A stretch of DNA of 64,000 nucleotides from Hyphomicrobiales bacterium (GCA_017305715.1 JAFKKG010000029.1:1-64000); one strand, 5' to 3'; shown: positions 9,027 to 18,268, counted from the stretch's first letter. A program made the numbers and translations. Notes: generated from the sequence alone by a model not told the origin.

Positions 9027-10214
9027 ATGGAACCGGTGATCATCGCTGGCGTCGGGATGATTCCCTTCACCAAGCCAGGAGCAAGCGAGTCATATGACAT
9101 CATGGGGGCCAGGGCAGCGAAGGCCGCTCTCGGTCACGCAGGGCTCGAATATCCGCAAGTTCAGATGGCGTATGCGAGCTATGTGTACGGCGACTCGTGC
9201 TCGGGGCAGGCTGCTCTCTACCACGTTGGCATGACCGGGATCCCGATCGTCAACGTCAACAACATGTGCAGCAGCGGTTCTAGCGCGTTTGCCATGGCGA
9301 CACAGGCGATCCGAACCGGGATGGCCGATTGCGTGCTCGCGGTTGGTTTCGAGCAGATGGTTCCCGGCGCGCTCGACTCCATCTTCCCCGATCGACCAGG
9401 CCCTCAGCAAAGGCATATCGACCTTATCGCAAGAGTGATGAAGCTCACGCCCGACGAGCGTAAGATCCCGCCGGCATTGCAGGTGTTCGGCAGTCAGGTT
9501 GATCTGCTCAGGACGCATTATGGTGTTAGCGACCGGGCGCTTGCTCGAATAACGGTGAAGGCGCACAGGCACGCGCAAAACAGCCCGTTCGCGATCTTCA
9601 AGAACCCTCTGAACGAGGAAGACGTTATCGCGTCGCCGGACTTGCTCCGCGGGTTGCGCAAATTGCACGCCTGCCCGCCGAGCTGCGGCGCCGCAAGCGT
9701 GATCATATGCACTCCTGCGTTCGCGAGGAAGCACGGCATTCGCGACGATGTCAGACTCGCGGGCCAGGGCTGGGTTTCCGACCGCGCTGACGGCTTCGGC
9801 GATGACCTTCTTGACACCACCTTCGTCGGACTCACCAAGGACGCGGCGCATCGCGCGTACGAGGAGGCCGCCGTCGATCCACGAGACGTGGACGTGATCG
9901 AATTGCATGACTGCTTCTCAAGCAATGAGATCATTTCCTACTACGGCCTCGGACTATGCGATCTCGACGACGCAGAGCGGTTCGTCATGGACGACCAGAA
10001 CACCTACGGCGGGACATTTGTCGTCAATCCATCGGGCGGGCTTCTTTCAAAGGGGCATCCACTCGGCGCCACGGGACTGGCCCAGATTACTGAACTAACC
10101 TGGCAACTGCGCGGCGAGGCGCAAAGGCGCCAAGTCGAAAACGCGCGAGTCGCGCTCCAGCATAACGTCGGCTTGGGAAGTGCGGCCTTCGTGAACATTC
10201 TGAAGAAAGTTTAG
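9027..10214 (+). CDS. Thiolase family protein, SCP-x type
   Basis: 395-residue thiolase-fold protein. The nucleophilic cysteine is Cys81 in NNMCSSGSSAF. HDCFSSNE and GGLLSKGHPLGATGLAQ mark the SCP-x/lipid-carrier subfamily. The C-terminal region reads ALQHNVGLGSAAF, so the second catalytic cysteine of classical thiolases is absent, as is usual in this subfamily. SCP-x-type thiolases cleave branched or steroid-side-chain 3-ketoacyl-CoA. It lies 37 bp after the acyl-CoA dehydrogenase, so the two are likely consecutive steps. Confidence 0.87.
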   Translation: MEPVIIAGVGMIPFTKPGASESYDIMGARAAKAALGHAGLEYPQVQMAYASYVYGDSCSGQAALYHVGMTGIPIVNVNNMCSSGSSAFAMATQAIRTGMADCVLAVGFEQMVPGALDSIFPDRPGPQQRHIDLIARVMKLTPDERKIPPALQVFGSQVDLLRTHYGVSDRALARITVKAHRHAQNSPFAIFKNPLNEEDVIASPDLLRGLRKLHACPPSCGAASVIICTPAFARKHGIRDDVRLAGQGWVSDRADGFGDDLLDTTFVGLTKDAAHRAYEEAAVDPRDVDVIELHDCFSSNEIISYYGLGLCDLDDAERFVMDDQNTYGGTFVVNPSGGLLSKGHPLGATGLAQITELTWQLRGEAQRRQVENARVALQHNVGLGSAAFVNILKKV

Positions 10215-10271
10215 GGGATCGTCGTCCGGCGGGAGCGGAAGATCGAACATACCGTTCAAGGGAGGTAGTTT

Positions 10272-11378
10272 ATGAAGAAGCCTGTCGTCGTGTGCGGAGC
10301 CAGCGGCTACACCGCAAAACTGATCATCGAGTTTCTTCGCAGTTTTCAGGTTCCATTCATTGCAGCCGGGCGAAATCGCGACCGCGTCGAAGCCGCAATG
10401 AAGTTGATTCCGGGCATTGAAACGGCCGACTACGAAATCGCCGAGCTGCCCACCGACGTCGCTGATCTCAAGAAGCTCTTCGCGGGCTCGAAGGTCGTTT
10501 GCAACACGGTCGGGCCATTCGTTCAGCATGCAGAACCGACGATCCAAGCAGCGCTGGAGGCAGGGTGCCACTACCTGGACACTACCAATGAGCAGAATTA
10601 CATGATGCCGATGCGCGATAAATATGGCGCGGAATTCGCTCGGAAGCAGCTGTTGCTCGCGCCGAGCACCGCGCATATGTGCACCATCATGGAGACGGCG
10701 GCGGAGGCGTGCCTTGCAGAGTCCGAGGTCGATACGATCGAGGGCGTCTGCATCGTTAGTGGCACGCCGACGCCCGGCTCGACACAAACCTTCATTCAGA
10801 GCGTGACCGCCGAAGAGCGGTATCTGGAAGGCGGCGTATTGCAGCTATGGCGTCCATGCCACAGCGCAGAAGTCAGGGTGCCGTTCACCGACCGCACGCT
10901 CCTGGCTCTGCCTTGGGGCGGCTCCGGTCTTCCGCTCTGGTATCAGGACGATCCGAGAGTGCAGAGCGTGAGGACAATGGCTGCATTCACCAATCGCGAT
11001 CTGATGGAAGGCGTGCTCAAGATCTACAGTCATTATCACGCGAACCTTAGGCAATTGCCCGAAGACGGGCAACGCGAAGCGTTGGCTCGGATCGCCGCCG
11101 GCATGCAGCCGGGCGCGCCGCCTCGTGAGAATCCCATGATCCACCGCAACTGGGACACGATCATCGGCTCAAGCACCACGAAGACGGTCCGCTACACGAT
11201 CTACAGCCACTGCGGTTATCAGATTACCGGCCTTCTACAAGCATTCGCTGCGAACTGGCTGATCAAGCATCCGCCGCGCGCTTTCGGCTTCCAGGGCGCG
11301 GCTCATGCCTTCGGGTATGAACGCATCCTGAGTGTGCTCGAGAAGTTCGGTTACGGGAAGCTTGTGAGGGGCAATTGA
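10272..11378 (+). CDS. Saccharopine-dehydrogenase-like NAD(P)-binding protein (DUF5938-like)
   Basis: 368 residues beginning with a Rossmann nucleotide-binding motif (VVVCGASGYTAKLIIEFL) and continuing like the saccharopine dehydrogenase/trans-acting enoyl reductase superfamily (CNTVGPFVQHAEPTIQAALE, then GCHYLDTTNEQ). The C-terminal half is of the DUF5938 kind and has no recognised catalytic motif. AAGGGAGG lies just upstream of the start. It sits inside a CoA-ester catabolic operon, so a redox step on a pathway intermediate is inferred. The substrate is unknown. Confidence 0.75.
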   Translation: MKKPVVVCGASGYTAKLIIEFLRSFQVPFIAAGRNRDRVEAAMKLIPGIETADYEIAELPTDVADLKKLFAGSKVVCNTVGPFVQHAEPTIQAALEAGCHYLDTTNEQNYMMPMRDKYGAEFARKQLLLAPSTAHMCTIMETAAEACLAESEVDTIEGVCIVSGTPTPGSTQTFIQSVTAEERYLEGGVLQLWRPCHSAEVRVPFTDRTLLALPWGGSGLPLWYQDDPRVQSVRTMAAFTNRDLMEGVLKIYSHYHANLRQLPEDGQREALARIAAGMQPGAPPRENPMIHRNWDTIIGSSTTKTVRYTIYSHCGYQITGLLQAFAANWLIKHPPRAFGFQGAAHAFGYERILSVLEKFGYGKLVRGN

Positions 11379-12952
11379 CCGAAATGTCTATGATCGATTT
11401 CTTCGATTACGCTTGCGCCAATTGGCCAAACAACGAGTTCATCGTCTTCGGAGAGACGAAGATCTCATACGCCGAGGCGCAGGTGACGACCCGCCAAATT
11501 GCAAACGGGCTTGCGTCCCTCGGTTGCTCCAAAGGCGCAAAGGCGGCCGTGTTGTCGGGCAACGATCCGATTGCATGGCTGACCGTTCTCTCGATATGGC
11601 GAGCCGGAATGACATACGTCCCGCTCAATCCGCGGGACCCAATGGCCCACAATGCATCGTTGCTGAAGCAATTCGACTGCGATGTCCTCTTCTTCCAACC
11701 GGAAATTGCGGGCGAGCTGTCAAAACATAAGGCGGAACTGGATCATATCAAACACTTCGTTTCGCTGGGAAAGACGACCGACCTCATCTCGGACGCGCGT
11801 TTGCTGGACGAGTTCGTTGCCAGCCAACCGACCTCGTCCGAAAGCGTTGCAGTTGCGATGGACGACGTATGCATCATCACGCCGACGGGCGGGACGACCG
11901 GAAAGCCAAAAGGCGTCATGATGACGAACCGCAACCTGCAAATGATGTTCGCGAACTGGCTCCAGTTCATGCCCTATTTGCCAGGCGAATTCCCGGTCGC
12001 GCTGCTCGCCGCGCCGATCACTCATGCGGCAGGACCGCTCTCCATGCTGAGCACCCTTCGCGGCGGGAAAGTCGTAGTCATGTCGCGTGTCGACCCGATC
12101 GCCATCCTCGACACGATCCAGGAGCTGGGGGTCACCGAGCTATTCCTGCCGCCTACTGCAATCTACAGCCTGCTCGATACCCCCGGCGTGGACTCCAGAG
12201 ACTACAGCTCGCTCAAGTATTTCATCTACGCGGCTGCGCCGATGGCGCCGGAGAAGCTTAGGCGCGCCCTTGCAACCTTCGGACCGGTCATGATGCAAGG
12301 CTATGGGCAATCCGAGGCGACTGGCGCCATCAGCTGCCTTCGCCCGGAAGATCACCTAGCAAATGGCGAATTTGCATCCGAAGAGCGCCTGTCGTCTTGC
12401 GGCCGCGTATTTCCGCTTGTCCGGGTGACCATTCGCGACGAAGCGAACAATGAGTTGCCCAACGGCGAAACCGGCGAGATCTGCGTCGCCGGCGATAATG
12501 TGATGAAGGGCTACTACAACGACAAGGAACGCACCGATGAGGCGTTGGTCGACGGATGGCTCCGTACCGGGGATGTCGGTCATTTCGACAAGGACAATTT
12601 CCTCCATATCACGGACCGAAAGAAGGACATGATCGTCACGGGCGGGTACAATGTCTATTCCGCCGAGATCGAACGCGTCATCAACGGGATCGCAGGCGTG
12701 TTTGAATGCGCGGTGATCGGAGTTCCTGATGAGAGATGGGGCGAAGCGGTCACAGCCGTCATCCAGCTTGGGGGCGGCGCGACTCTCACAGCCGACGCCA
12801 TTATCGCCGAGTGCAGGGACAAGCTCGGTCCCGTGAAGACGCCCAAGAACGTCGAATTCGTCGAACGCCTGCCGCGAAGCATCGTCGGAAAAGTCCTGAA
12901 ACGTGAGCTTCGTGCCGCGTACTGGGACGGAAAAGCCCGAAACGTGAACTGA
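11375..12952 (+). CDS. Acyl-CoA synthetase (AMP-forming, ANL superfamily)
   Basis: 525 residues. All ANL motifs are present: the phosphate loop TPTGGTTGKPKG (about residue 170), YGQSEAT, the GWLRTGDVG hinge aspartate region, and the C-terminal catalytic lysine in RSIVGKVLKREL. The TTG start overlaps the preceding stop by four bases; an ATG nine bases downstream (11384) is an equally good start. It activates a carboxylic acid as its CoA thioester in the cytoplasm, feeding the dehydrogenase and thiolase of this operon. Closest in style to medium/long-chain or cyclohexanecarboxylate-type ligases. Confidence 0.88.
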   Translation: MTEMSMIDFFDYACANWPNNEFIVFGETKISYAEAQVTTRQIANGLASLGCSKGAKAAVLSGNDPIAWLTVLSIWRAGMTYVPLNPRDPMAHNASLLKQFDCDVLFFQPEIAGELSKHKAELDHIKHFVSLGKTTDLISDARLLDEFVASQPTSSESVAVAMDDVCIITPTGGTTGKPKGVMMTNRNLQMMFANWLQFMPYLPGEFPVALLAAPITHAAGPLSMLSTLRGGKVVVMSRVDPIAILDTIQELGVTELFLPPTAIYSLLDTPGVDSRDYSSLKYFIYAAAPMAPEKLRRALATFGPVMMQGYGQSEATGAISCLRPEDHLANGEFASEERLSSCGRVFPLVRVTIRDEANNELPNGETGEICVAGDNVMKGYYNDKERTDEALVDGWLRTGDVGHFDKDNFLHITDRKKDMIVTGGYNVYSAEIERVINGIAGVFECAVIGVPDERWGEAVTAVIQLGGGATLTADAIIAECRDKLGPVKTPKNVEFVERLPRSIVGKVLKRELRAAYWDGKARNVN

Positions 12953-13006
12953 CGACCAGGACGTGCGCTCGCGGCGGCAGTTCGAGCGAAAGACAGGAGC
13001 GATGGC

Positions 13007-13819
13007 GTGGAATCTGATTTCAGCATCGACAAGAAGGTGGTGGCGATCACCGGAGCGGCGTCCGGGATTGGAAGGGCTTTGGCCGTCCGAATGGCAGGGG
13101 CTGGCAGCCGGCTTGCGCTGGCGGACGTCGACCTGGCGGGCCTCCAGGAGACGTTGTCGTTGTTGCCGGGAGGCGTAGACGCGCGCGTGTATCCTGTTGA
13201 TGTTTCGTCTAGAGATGCCGTTTTCAATTTCGCCGACGATGTCGTTCGTGATTTCGGCGCCGTTGACTATGTGATCAACAATGCCGGGACTGCCTTCCTC
13301 GCGACTTTTGAACACATCACGCTCGAGCAGATAGATAGAATCATCGCAGTGAACCTTTGGGGCGTCATTTACGGTTCCAAGGCCTTCCTGGAAAAGATGC
13401 TCCCGCGGCGCAACGGTTGTATCGTCAACATATCCAGCGTGTTCGGCCTTCTCGCCACGCCGTGCTCGGTCGCCTATACGATTTCGAAATTCGGGGTGCG
13501 CGGCCTGACCGAAACGCTCTGGCAGGAACTTGACGGCACCGGAGTGCGCGCCGTACTCGTCCATCCGGGCGGCATCAATACCAATATTTCGAACGGCTCA
13601 AAGGCGGCTTACGACGCCGACTTCGAACGCAAGGTCATGAAAGCGAACTTGGCGCAGATGACAACTGCGCCGGACAACTGCGCCGAACAGATCGTGCAAG
13701 GACTGCTGCGCGGTCACAAACGGCTCCTTGTCGGCAACAGTGCGAAGACGCTGCACGTAATCTCTCGGCTCTTACCGAATTCGTACGGCTACCTGATCAA
13801 GAAGAAGCTCGGATTCTAG
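13007..13819 (+). CDS. Short-chain dehydrogenase/reductase
   Basis: 270-residue SDR with ITGAASGIGRALAV near residue 12, INNAG near residue 90, the active-site serine in NISSVFG and the YTISK tetrad. The GTG at 13007 is the start in frame; an ATG at 13002 is out of frame. The C-terminal extension (SRLLPNSYGYLIKKKLGF) resembles acetoin-dehydrogenase-like SDRs. Last clear gene of the CoA operon, likely oxidising a hydroxyacyl or alcohol intermediate. Confidence 0.85.
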   Translation: MESDFSIDKKVVAITGAASGIGRALAVRMAGAGSRLALADVDLAGLQETLSLLPGGVDARVYPVDVSSRDAVFNFADDVVRDFGAVDYVINNAGTAFLATFEHITLEQIDRIIAVNLWGVIYGSKAFLEKMLPRRNGCIVNISSVFGLLATPCSVAYTISKFGVRGLTETLWQELDGTGVRAVLVHPGGINTNISNGSKAAYDADFERKVMKANLAQMTTAPDNCAEQIVQGLLRGHKRLLVGNSAKTLHVISRLLPNSYGYLIKKKLGF

Positions 13820-14244
13820 AGTCTAGGCAGTGGCCATCGCGAGGGGTCAGGGGCAGTGGGCGCAGAATCTCAGCGTTTTCAAGTGCGCTCCAACAAGAAG
13901 AAGAGGGAGACGTGATAGCGATATATCGACGTCCGAGACGGTACTTTGCCGGCGAACCGTCAATTCCCGAGTGTGTCACGGCTCCGAATATTGCCCCGTT
14001 TCGTCTTCCAACATGCACCCCGGCTCCTCATTGCGCTAATTCGAAATGCATCCAGGCGCTTACTGCATACCGGGCGGGGTCAGTGTTGGACGCCGGTCGT
14101 GGAGGCAAAAGCCGCGCCGATCCACAGCCCTTATGACACGAAAGGTGTGGCTCGAGGGCTTACAGTGAGCCCGATTACCCCAAACGACTATCGAAGCCTG
14201 GCTCAACGTCGCGCAACTTCGGTGCAGACCCTCATGTGACCTTT
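13820..14244. other. 425-bp gap between SDR and P450 genes, with one weak small ORF
   Basis: The gap separates two converging genes. The only candidate is a 74-codon frame from GTG 13912 to 14136 on the plus strand, preceded by a good purine-rich SD (AAGAAGAGGGAG). It encodes several cysteines and prolines but resembles nothing I recognise. It could be a small gene, a decayed gene end, or chance. No terminator hairpin with a T-run was seen. Confidence 0.4.
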
Positions 14245-16416
14245 CTAAAGGTCGAGTTTGAGAATCCTTGATTGGGATCGCGAACAGCACACGGCGATCA
14301 CTTCATTCGAGGCTTTCTCGGTATCGGTCAGCACCATATCACGGTGGTCCGGACGGCCCTCGATGACCTTTGCGACACAGGTTCCGCATACACCGGTTTG
14401 ACATGCCGTCTCCACTTCAATGCCTTCGCGTTGGAGAGCAGAGAGTATCGTTTCGGTACAGCCAACCTCGATTGACAGGCCGGAGCGAGTTGCAACAACG
14501 GTGAAGGGCGAACCCGTCGTGTCGATTTCCGCTCCGAAATGCTCTTGGTGAAAACGCTCTTTCGTCACGCCGACACGGCGCGTTGCTTCTTCAATGAACG
14601 CCATATATCCGCGCGGTCCGCAAACGTAGACATGGCAATCGCTGTTCGCTGAACGCAGGATATTCTCCGCATCGAGAAGCTTTCCGTCCTGCTCATCGTC
14701 GATATGGAGGACGATCTTGTCGCGGAACGGCAAAGCGTCGAGTTCTCTCGAAAATGGAATCCGTAGACGTGAACGTGCGGAAATGTGCCACGTAAACGCG
14801 CGGCCCAATTCGTGGAGACGCCACGCCATCGCCAGCAACGGTGTCAATCCTATCCCGCCGGAAAAGAGCAGGATGGAATTCGCCTCCTCATTCAGCGGGA
14901 AGTGATTGCGGGGTATGCCGATCTGGATCTTTGAGCCGACTTGATACTTACGGTGAACTTCGACGGAGCCCCCGCGCGATTTCGCTTCTTTCTGTACTGC
15001 AATCAGGTACGTCTTCTCGCTGACACGCCCGGTCAATGAATACTGACGTACGAGACCTGAACGAACGTGCAGGTCGATATGCGCCCCAGGGGCCCATAGG
15101 GGAAGAGCCGTGTCTCCATCAGCCGCAACAGCCAGGGAGATAATACCGTCCCCAATCTCGCGGCGCTCGACGACGCGTGCTTGTATGAGTTGAGAGCGAG
15201 CCTGCTGCGGCTGTGCGCGATCGGATTTCGGCGTCACGGTCCCGGCTCCGCGCTGAAATCGAGCAGGAAGCGATTTGAAGGCATAGATCGTGTTGTTCAG
15301 GGCGACTGTCGGTTCGCCGGTGTGTATCCGCTCCACCCGAGGGAGCATGGCTTTCAGCAGAGCGACCATTTCGAGTTGCGCCAGGTGCATTCCGACGCAC
15401 ATATGGATACCACTTCCGAATCCGAGATGTCGCTTTGGATTTCGGGTCACGCGGAACGTATCCGGTTCGTCGAATACACGCTCGTCTCGATTGGCGGATG
15501 CATAAAGCACCATGACGCGCGCGCCCTGTTCGACCGTGTGGTCACCGACTTGGACATCTCGCGTTGCATGCCGTGAGAATGATCGGATAGGCGCACCGAG
15601 CCGTACGGCTTCATTGACCGCGTTCGTGAGTAGATCAGGCCGCTTCCGCAGACTGGTCCACTCGTCGGGATTCTTGGATAGTTGCCAGATTAGTTGGCCG
15701 GTCGCCGATATCGTGGTGTCAAGGCTCGGATTGATGTAGTCTCGGATGCAGAACGGTGCGAGTTCGGCGGAAAGAGCGCCATCGTCGACCAGTTCGTGTA
15801 TTCGACGTGTCCAGCTTCCTTCCTTTAGGTCGCTTCGCTTTGCATGCTTATTGATGAAGTCGCGCTGCTCGAGGAAGATGCGGAGTGCCTTCTGACCGCG
15901 GGGGTTTTGAACTCCCAAGAGATCGAAGGCCGCGCCACCCCAGCGCAACATGTTCTCTTTTCCGAAGTCGGGGAGTCCAACCAGGTCGCGAACGACGGTA
16001 AGCGGAAGATGCGACGCGAGATCCGCCATCACATCGAAGTCACCCTGTTCGATGAGCCGGTCGATGAGATCTTCCGCCAAGGCCTCGATCAGCGGCCGTA
16101 CCTCTTCTAGCGCGCCCGGTAAGAGTGGCGCAGCCATTGCGGAGCGGATGGCGCTGTGTCGCTCTCCATCGGAGGCGATCGAGTTCCCCTGCATCAGATC
16201 GCATGCAGTCTTATCGGCCGCGACCCCGCGGCCGCTGCAGAAGGTCTCAGGATCCCGAAGACAGTCTGCGACTTCCTGATATCGGGTCAGCGCGTAATTG
16301 CCGTGTCGCGGCAGCCATACGAGCGGTCCCAGCTTCCGCATCGCGACATAGTGCGGCCATGGTTCACGGATGAATTCGTCCGAATAGAAATCGACGTCAT
16401 AGCTGGGAGCTGCCAT
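14245..16416 (-). CDS. Self-sufficient cytochrome P450: P450 fused to FMN/NAD(P)H/2Fe-2S reductase
   Basis: 723 residues in two modules. Residues 1-390 are a P450: ExxR is EAVR (269-272) and the heme loop is FGSGIHMCVG with Cys340. The I-helix reads NPSLDTT (229-235), keeping the acid-alcohol pair but with Pro-Ser where Ala/Gly-Gly is usual. Residues 405-723 are a phthalate-dioxygenase-reductase-type module: flavin motif RQYS (457-460), nucleotide loop SGGIGLTPLL, and a plant-type 2Fe-2S centre with Cys672, 677, 680 and 710. This is the class VII (CYP116B/P450RhF) arrangement, slightly shorter than its roughly 770-780 residues. The P450 half reads more like CYP199-type aromatic-acid enzymes. 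Divergent from the LuxR-type gene at 16527. Confidence 0.9.
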   Translation of the reverse strand: MAAPSYDVDFYSDEFIREPWPHYVAMRKLGPLVWLPRHGNYALTRYQEVADCLRDPETFCSGRGVAADKTACDLMQGNSIASDGERHSAIRSAMAAPLLPGALEEVRPLIEALAEDLIDRLIEQGDFDVMADLASHLPLTVVRDLVGLPDFGKENMLRWGGAAFDLLGVQNPRGQKALRIFLEQRDFINKHAKRSDLKEGSWTRRIHELVDDGALSAELAPFCIRDYINPSLDTTISATGQLIWQLSKNPDEWTSLRKRPDLLTNAVNEAVRLGAPIRSFSRHATRDVQVGDHTVEQGARVMVLYASANRDERVFDEPDTFRVTRNPKRHLGFGSGIHMCVGMHLAQLEMVALLKAMLPRVERIHTGEPTVALNNTIYAFKSLPARFQRGAGTVTPKSDRAQPQQARSQLIQARVVERREIGDGIISLAVAADGDTALPLWAPGAHIDLHVRSGLVRQYSLTGRVSEKTYLIAVQKEAKSRGGSVEVHRKYQVGSKIQIGIPRNHFPLNEEANSILLFSGGIGLTPLLAMAWRLHELGRAFTWHISARSRLRIPFSRELDALPFRDKIVLHIDDEQDGKLLDAENILRSANSDCHVYVCGPRGYMAFIEEATRRVGVTKERFHQEHFGAEIDTTGSPFTVVATRSGLSIEVGCTETILSALQREGIEVETACQTGVCGTCVAKVIEGRPDHRDMVLTDTEKASNEVIAVCCSRSQSRILKLDL

Positions 16417-16518
16417 TTGTTTCCTCTTCCGTCGAGTCTTGGGCGCTGACGGGCGAGCGGCGGATCGTCATCTTCCGGCGCGTCGAGGCTCTGGAATACG
16501 GCCCTGTTGCGTCGTAGT

Positions 16519-16540
16519 CTGTCATTATGATTGATGACAG
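16519..16540. promoter_or_regulatory. Inverted repeat enclosing the start codon of the LuxR-type gene
   Basis: CTGTCAT-N8-ATGACAG is a perfect 7-bp inverted repeat. Its spacer contains the ATG (16527-16529) of the downstream regulator, and there is no obvious SD. It lies in the short divergent promoter between the P450 gene and the regulator, so it could be an autoregulatory operator or an RNA hairpin hiding the start. Confidence 0.45.
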
Positions 16541-17357
16541 ATCGAAGGATCCGGAGCAGGACGCCCTCGCGCACTGCATCCTCGCCATCGGGACGCCGAC
16601 GTTCTACCGCGCGTTGCTGCGATTTGGTCAGGTTGTATGCGGATTCGAGCATCTCAGTGTTTTCGGGTTCACACCTGCATTCGAACCCCGCATCGCGGTT
16701 CTCGAAGGGCTGGATGACCCGAGCATTACGAGTCTGTCCGCGCAGTCCTACATGGGGTTCGGCTACCATAGCTCCGATCCGGCGCCCGCGCTAATACGCG
16801 AACTGGGACACGCCGCCGACGCACCAGCCGTTCTATCGTTATGGGCGCGGGACATCAAAGACGCTGCATATCGTCGCGGGATATACGAAAAGTGGGGGCT
16901 CGATGGCCGAGTGTCGCTCATCGGCAGGGCTGGCGGGCATTGGCGTTCCGTCAATTTCTACAAGCATGTGCAGAAAGGGGGGCTGACGGAGGAGGACGTC
17001 GTAGCTCTGGCGAAAAGAGCTCAGGTGTTATTTGCCGCTGAAACGCGGCATCTTGCGTTGAGCGAACGTCAGTCGTCGCCAACCGGCGCTACCGTTCCAT
17101 CACTCGATTTGCTTCAAGATCTTCTGACGACGATAGCGCCCACGCTGAGCCCGCGCGAAACGGAAGTCTGCGCGCGAGCGCTGCAGGGGATGACGGGAGA
17201 GGGTACCGCGCTCGATCTCAAGATTAGCGATGCGACGGTCGCGACTCTCAGGCGACGAGCATACGCAAAGCTTCATATATCAAATCTGAATGAGCTGTTC
17301 GCGCTCTGCTTGTCGGCGGCCGCCCAGAGTGCACGGCGCGAAAACGATACGGTATAA
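16527..17357 (+). CDS. LuxR-type helix-turn-helix regulator, divergent from the P450
   Basis: 276 residues. The C-terminal GerE domain (about 195-265) has LSPRETEVCARALQGMTGEG and SDATVATLRRRAYAKLHI. The recognition helix differs from the common TVKxHxxxIxxKL pattern: it has TVATLRRRAYAKL. The N-terminal 180 residues are an unnamed domain, plausibly a ligand sensor. Because the P450 gene starts only 110 bp away on the other strand, P450 control is the best guess. The start codon lies inside an inverted repeat. Confidence 0.8.
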   Translation: MIDDRSKDPEQDALAHCILAIGTPTFYRALLRFGQVVCGFEHLSVFGFTPAFEPRIAVLEGLDDPSITSLSAQSYMGFGYHSSDPAPALIRELGHAADAPAVLSLWARDIKDAAYRRGIYEKWGLDGRVSLIGRAGGHWRSVNFYKHVQKGGLTEEDVVALAKRAQVLFAAETRHLALSERQSSPTGATVPSLDLLQDLLTTIAPTLSPRETEVCARALQGMTGEGTALDLKISDATVATLRRRAYAKLHISNLNELFALCLSAAAQSARRENDTV

Positions 17358-17405
17358 CGGCCTTCGATGTTCGGACGATCGTGACGGAGCTCGGGAAACG
17401 CGTAG

Positions 17406-18218
17406 CTAGTCTGATGCGGACCCGTTGCCGCCCGAGAGTGTCGTGGCTGTGTCGACGACGATCTGCGCGAGCGCTTTTTCAGAAATTGGAGGCGGGCGCG
17501 ATGACGAATACGCAAGGACCAAGCTGCCTAAAGCGGTTCGATCGCGGTCGAAGACGGGTGCGGCAATTCCCGTTACATCCGGATCAAGTTCGTTTCGGGA
17601 GATGTAGTATCCCCGACGGCGGGTTTCCTGAAGAAGCGCTTTGAATTCATCCCAGTTGGCGGCAATACGTTTCAGGTCTGGATCGCCTTCGTGCCGTTCG
17701 AAAATTCGTTTGAGCTGGCGGCGATCGAGCACCGACAGAATGGCGCGCGCCTGGGAGCCGCGAAAGAGCGGCATCGGCCGACCTCTCGTGAAAATCAAAT
17801 CGAGCGGTTCCCGACCGACTGCGTGAAAAACGTTCACGATGGTTTCGTTGTAAATATTACAAAGAAGGACATTGCAGCCGGTTGTTTCCGCGAGACGTCG
17901 CAGGACGTCTTCGCTCGCGTGCATGATCGGATCGCACGACCGGATGATGAATTCGAGTTCAATCACCTTCGGGCCCAGAACGTATAGCCCCGTTCGGCGT
18001 GACAGCAGGCCGGACTCGCAGAGTTCTCCCAAATAGCGATAGGCGGTCGGTTCGCTCGCTCCAATCAGCTGAGCCACTTCTTCGACCGTGAGAGCGGGCC
18101 GGCTGACCGAAAAGGCGTTGAGGACGAGGGACATACGCCCCAGCACCGAAGCCTCTCCCGGTCTTGGCGACACCCCGCGCGCGGCTTTGAAATCTTCAGA
18201 TTTCGACATTTTTATCAT
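17406..18218 (-). CDS. IclR-family transcriptional regulator
   Basis: 270 residues. The winged helix-turn-helix (about 25-85) contains LTVEEVAQLIGASEPTAYRYL. The effector domain (95-265) includes RGRPMPLFRGSQARAIL and DVTGIAAPVFDRDRTALGSL, as in IclR regulators of aromatic catabolism. ATG 18218 is the longest start; ATG 18209 is an alternative. Divergent from the binding-protein gene at 18314 and the likely regulator of the second transporter/monooxygenase operon. Confidence 0.88.
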   Translation of the reverse strand: MIKMSKSEDFKAARGVSPRPGEASVLGRMSLVLNAFSVSRPALTVEEVAQLIGASEPTAYRYLGELCESGLLSRRTGLYVLGPKVIELEFIIRSCDPIMHASEDVLRRLAETTGCNVLLCNIYNETIVNVFHAVGREPLDLIFTRGRPMPLFRGSQARAILSVLDRRQLKRIFERHEGDPDLKRIAANWDEFKALLQETRRRGYYISRNELDPDVTGIAAPVFDRDRTALGSLVLAYSSSRPPPISEKALAQIVVDTATTLSGGNGSASD

Positions 18219-18268
18219 ATAACGAGGTAATTGACGTTGTATCAGGACTAGGATAGCAGATTTATCAT
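18211..18268. promoter_or_regulatory. Two TTTATCAT repeats, 50 bp apart, in the iclR/transporter promoter
   Basis: TTTATCAT occurs at 18211-18218 (over the IclR start codon) and again at 18261-18268. They are direct repeats with start-to-start spacing of 50 bp, about five helical turns, in an AT-rich stretch of the 95-bp divergent promoter. That geometry suits a dimer or tetramer of the IclR protein bridging two sites. No binding evidence beyond position. Confidence 0.35.
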
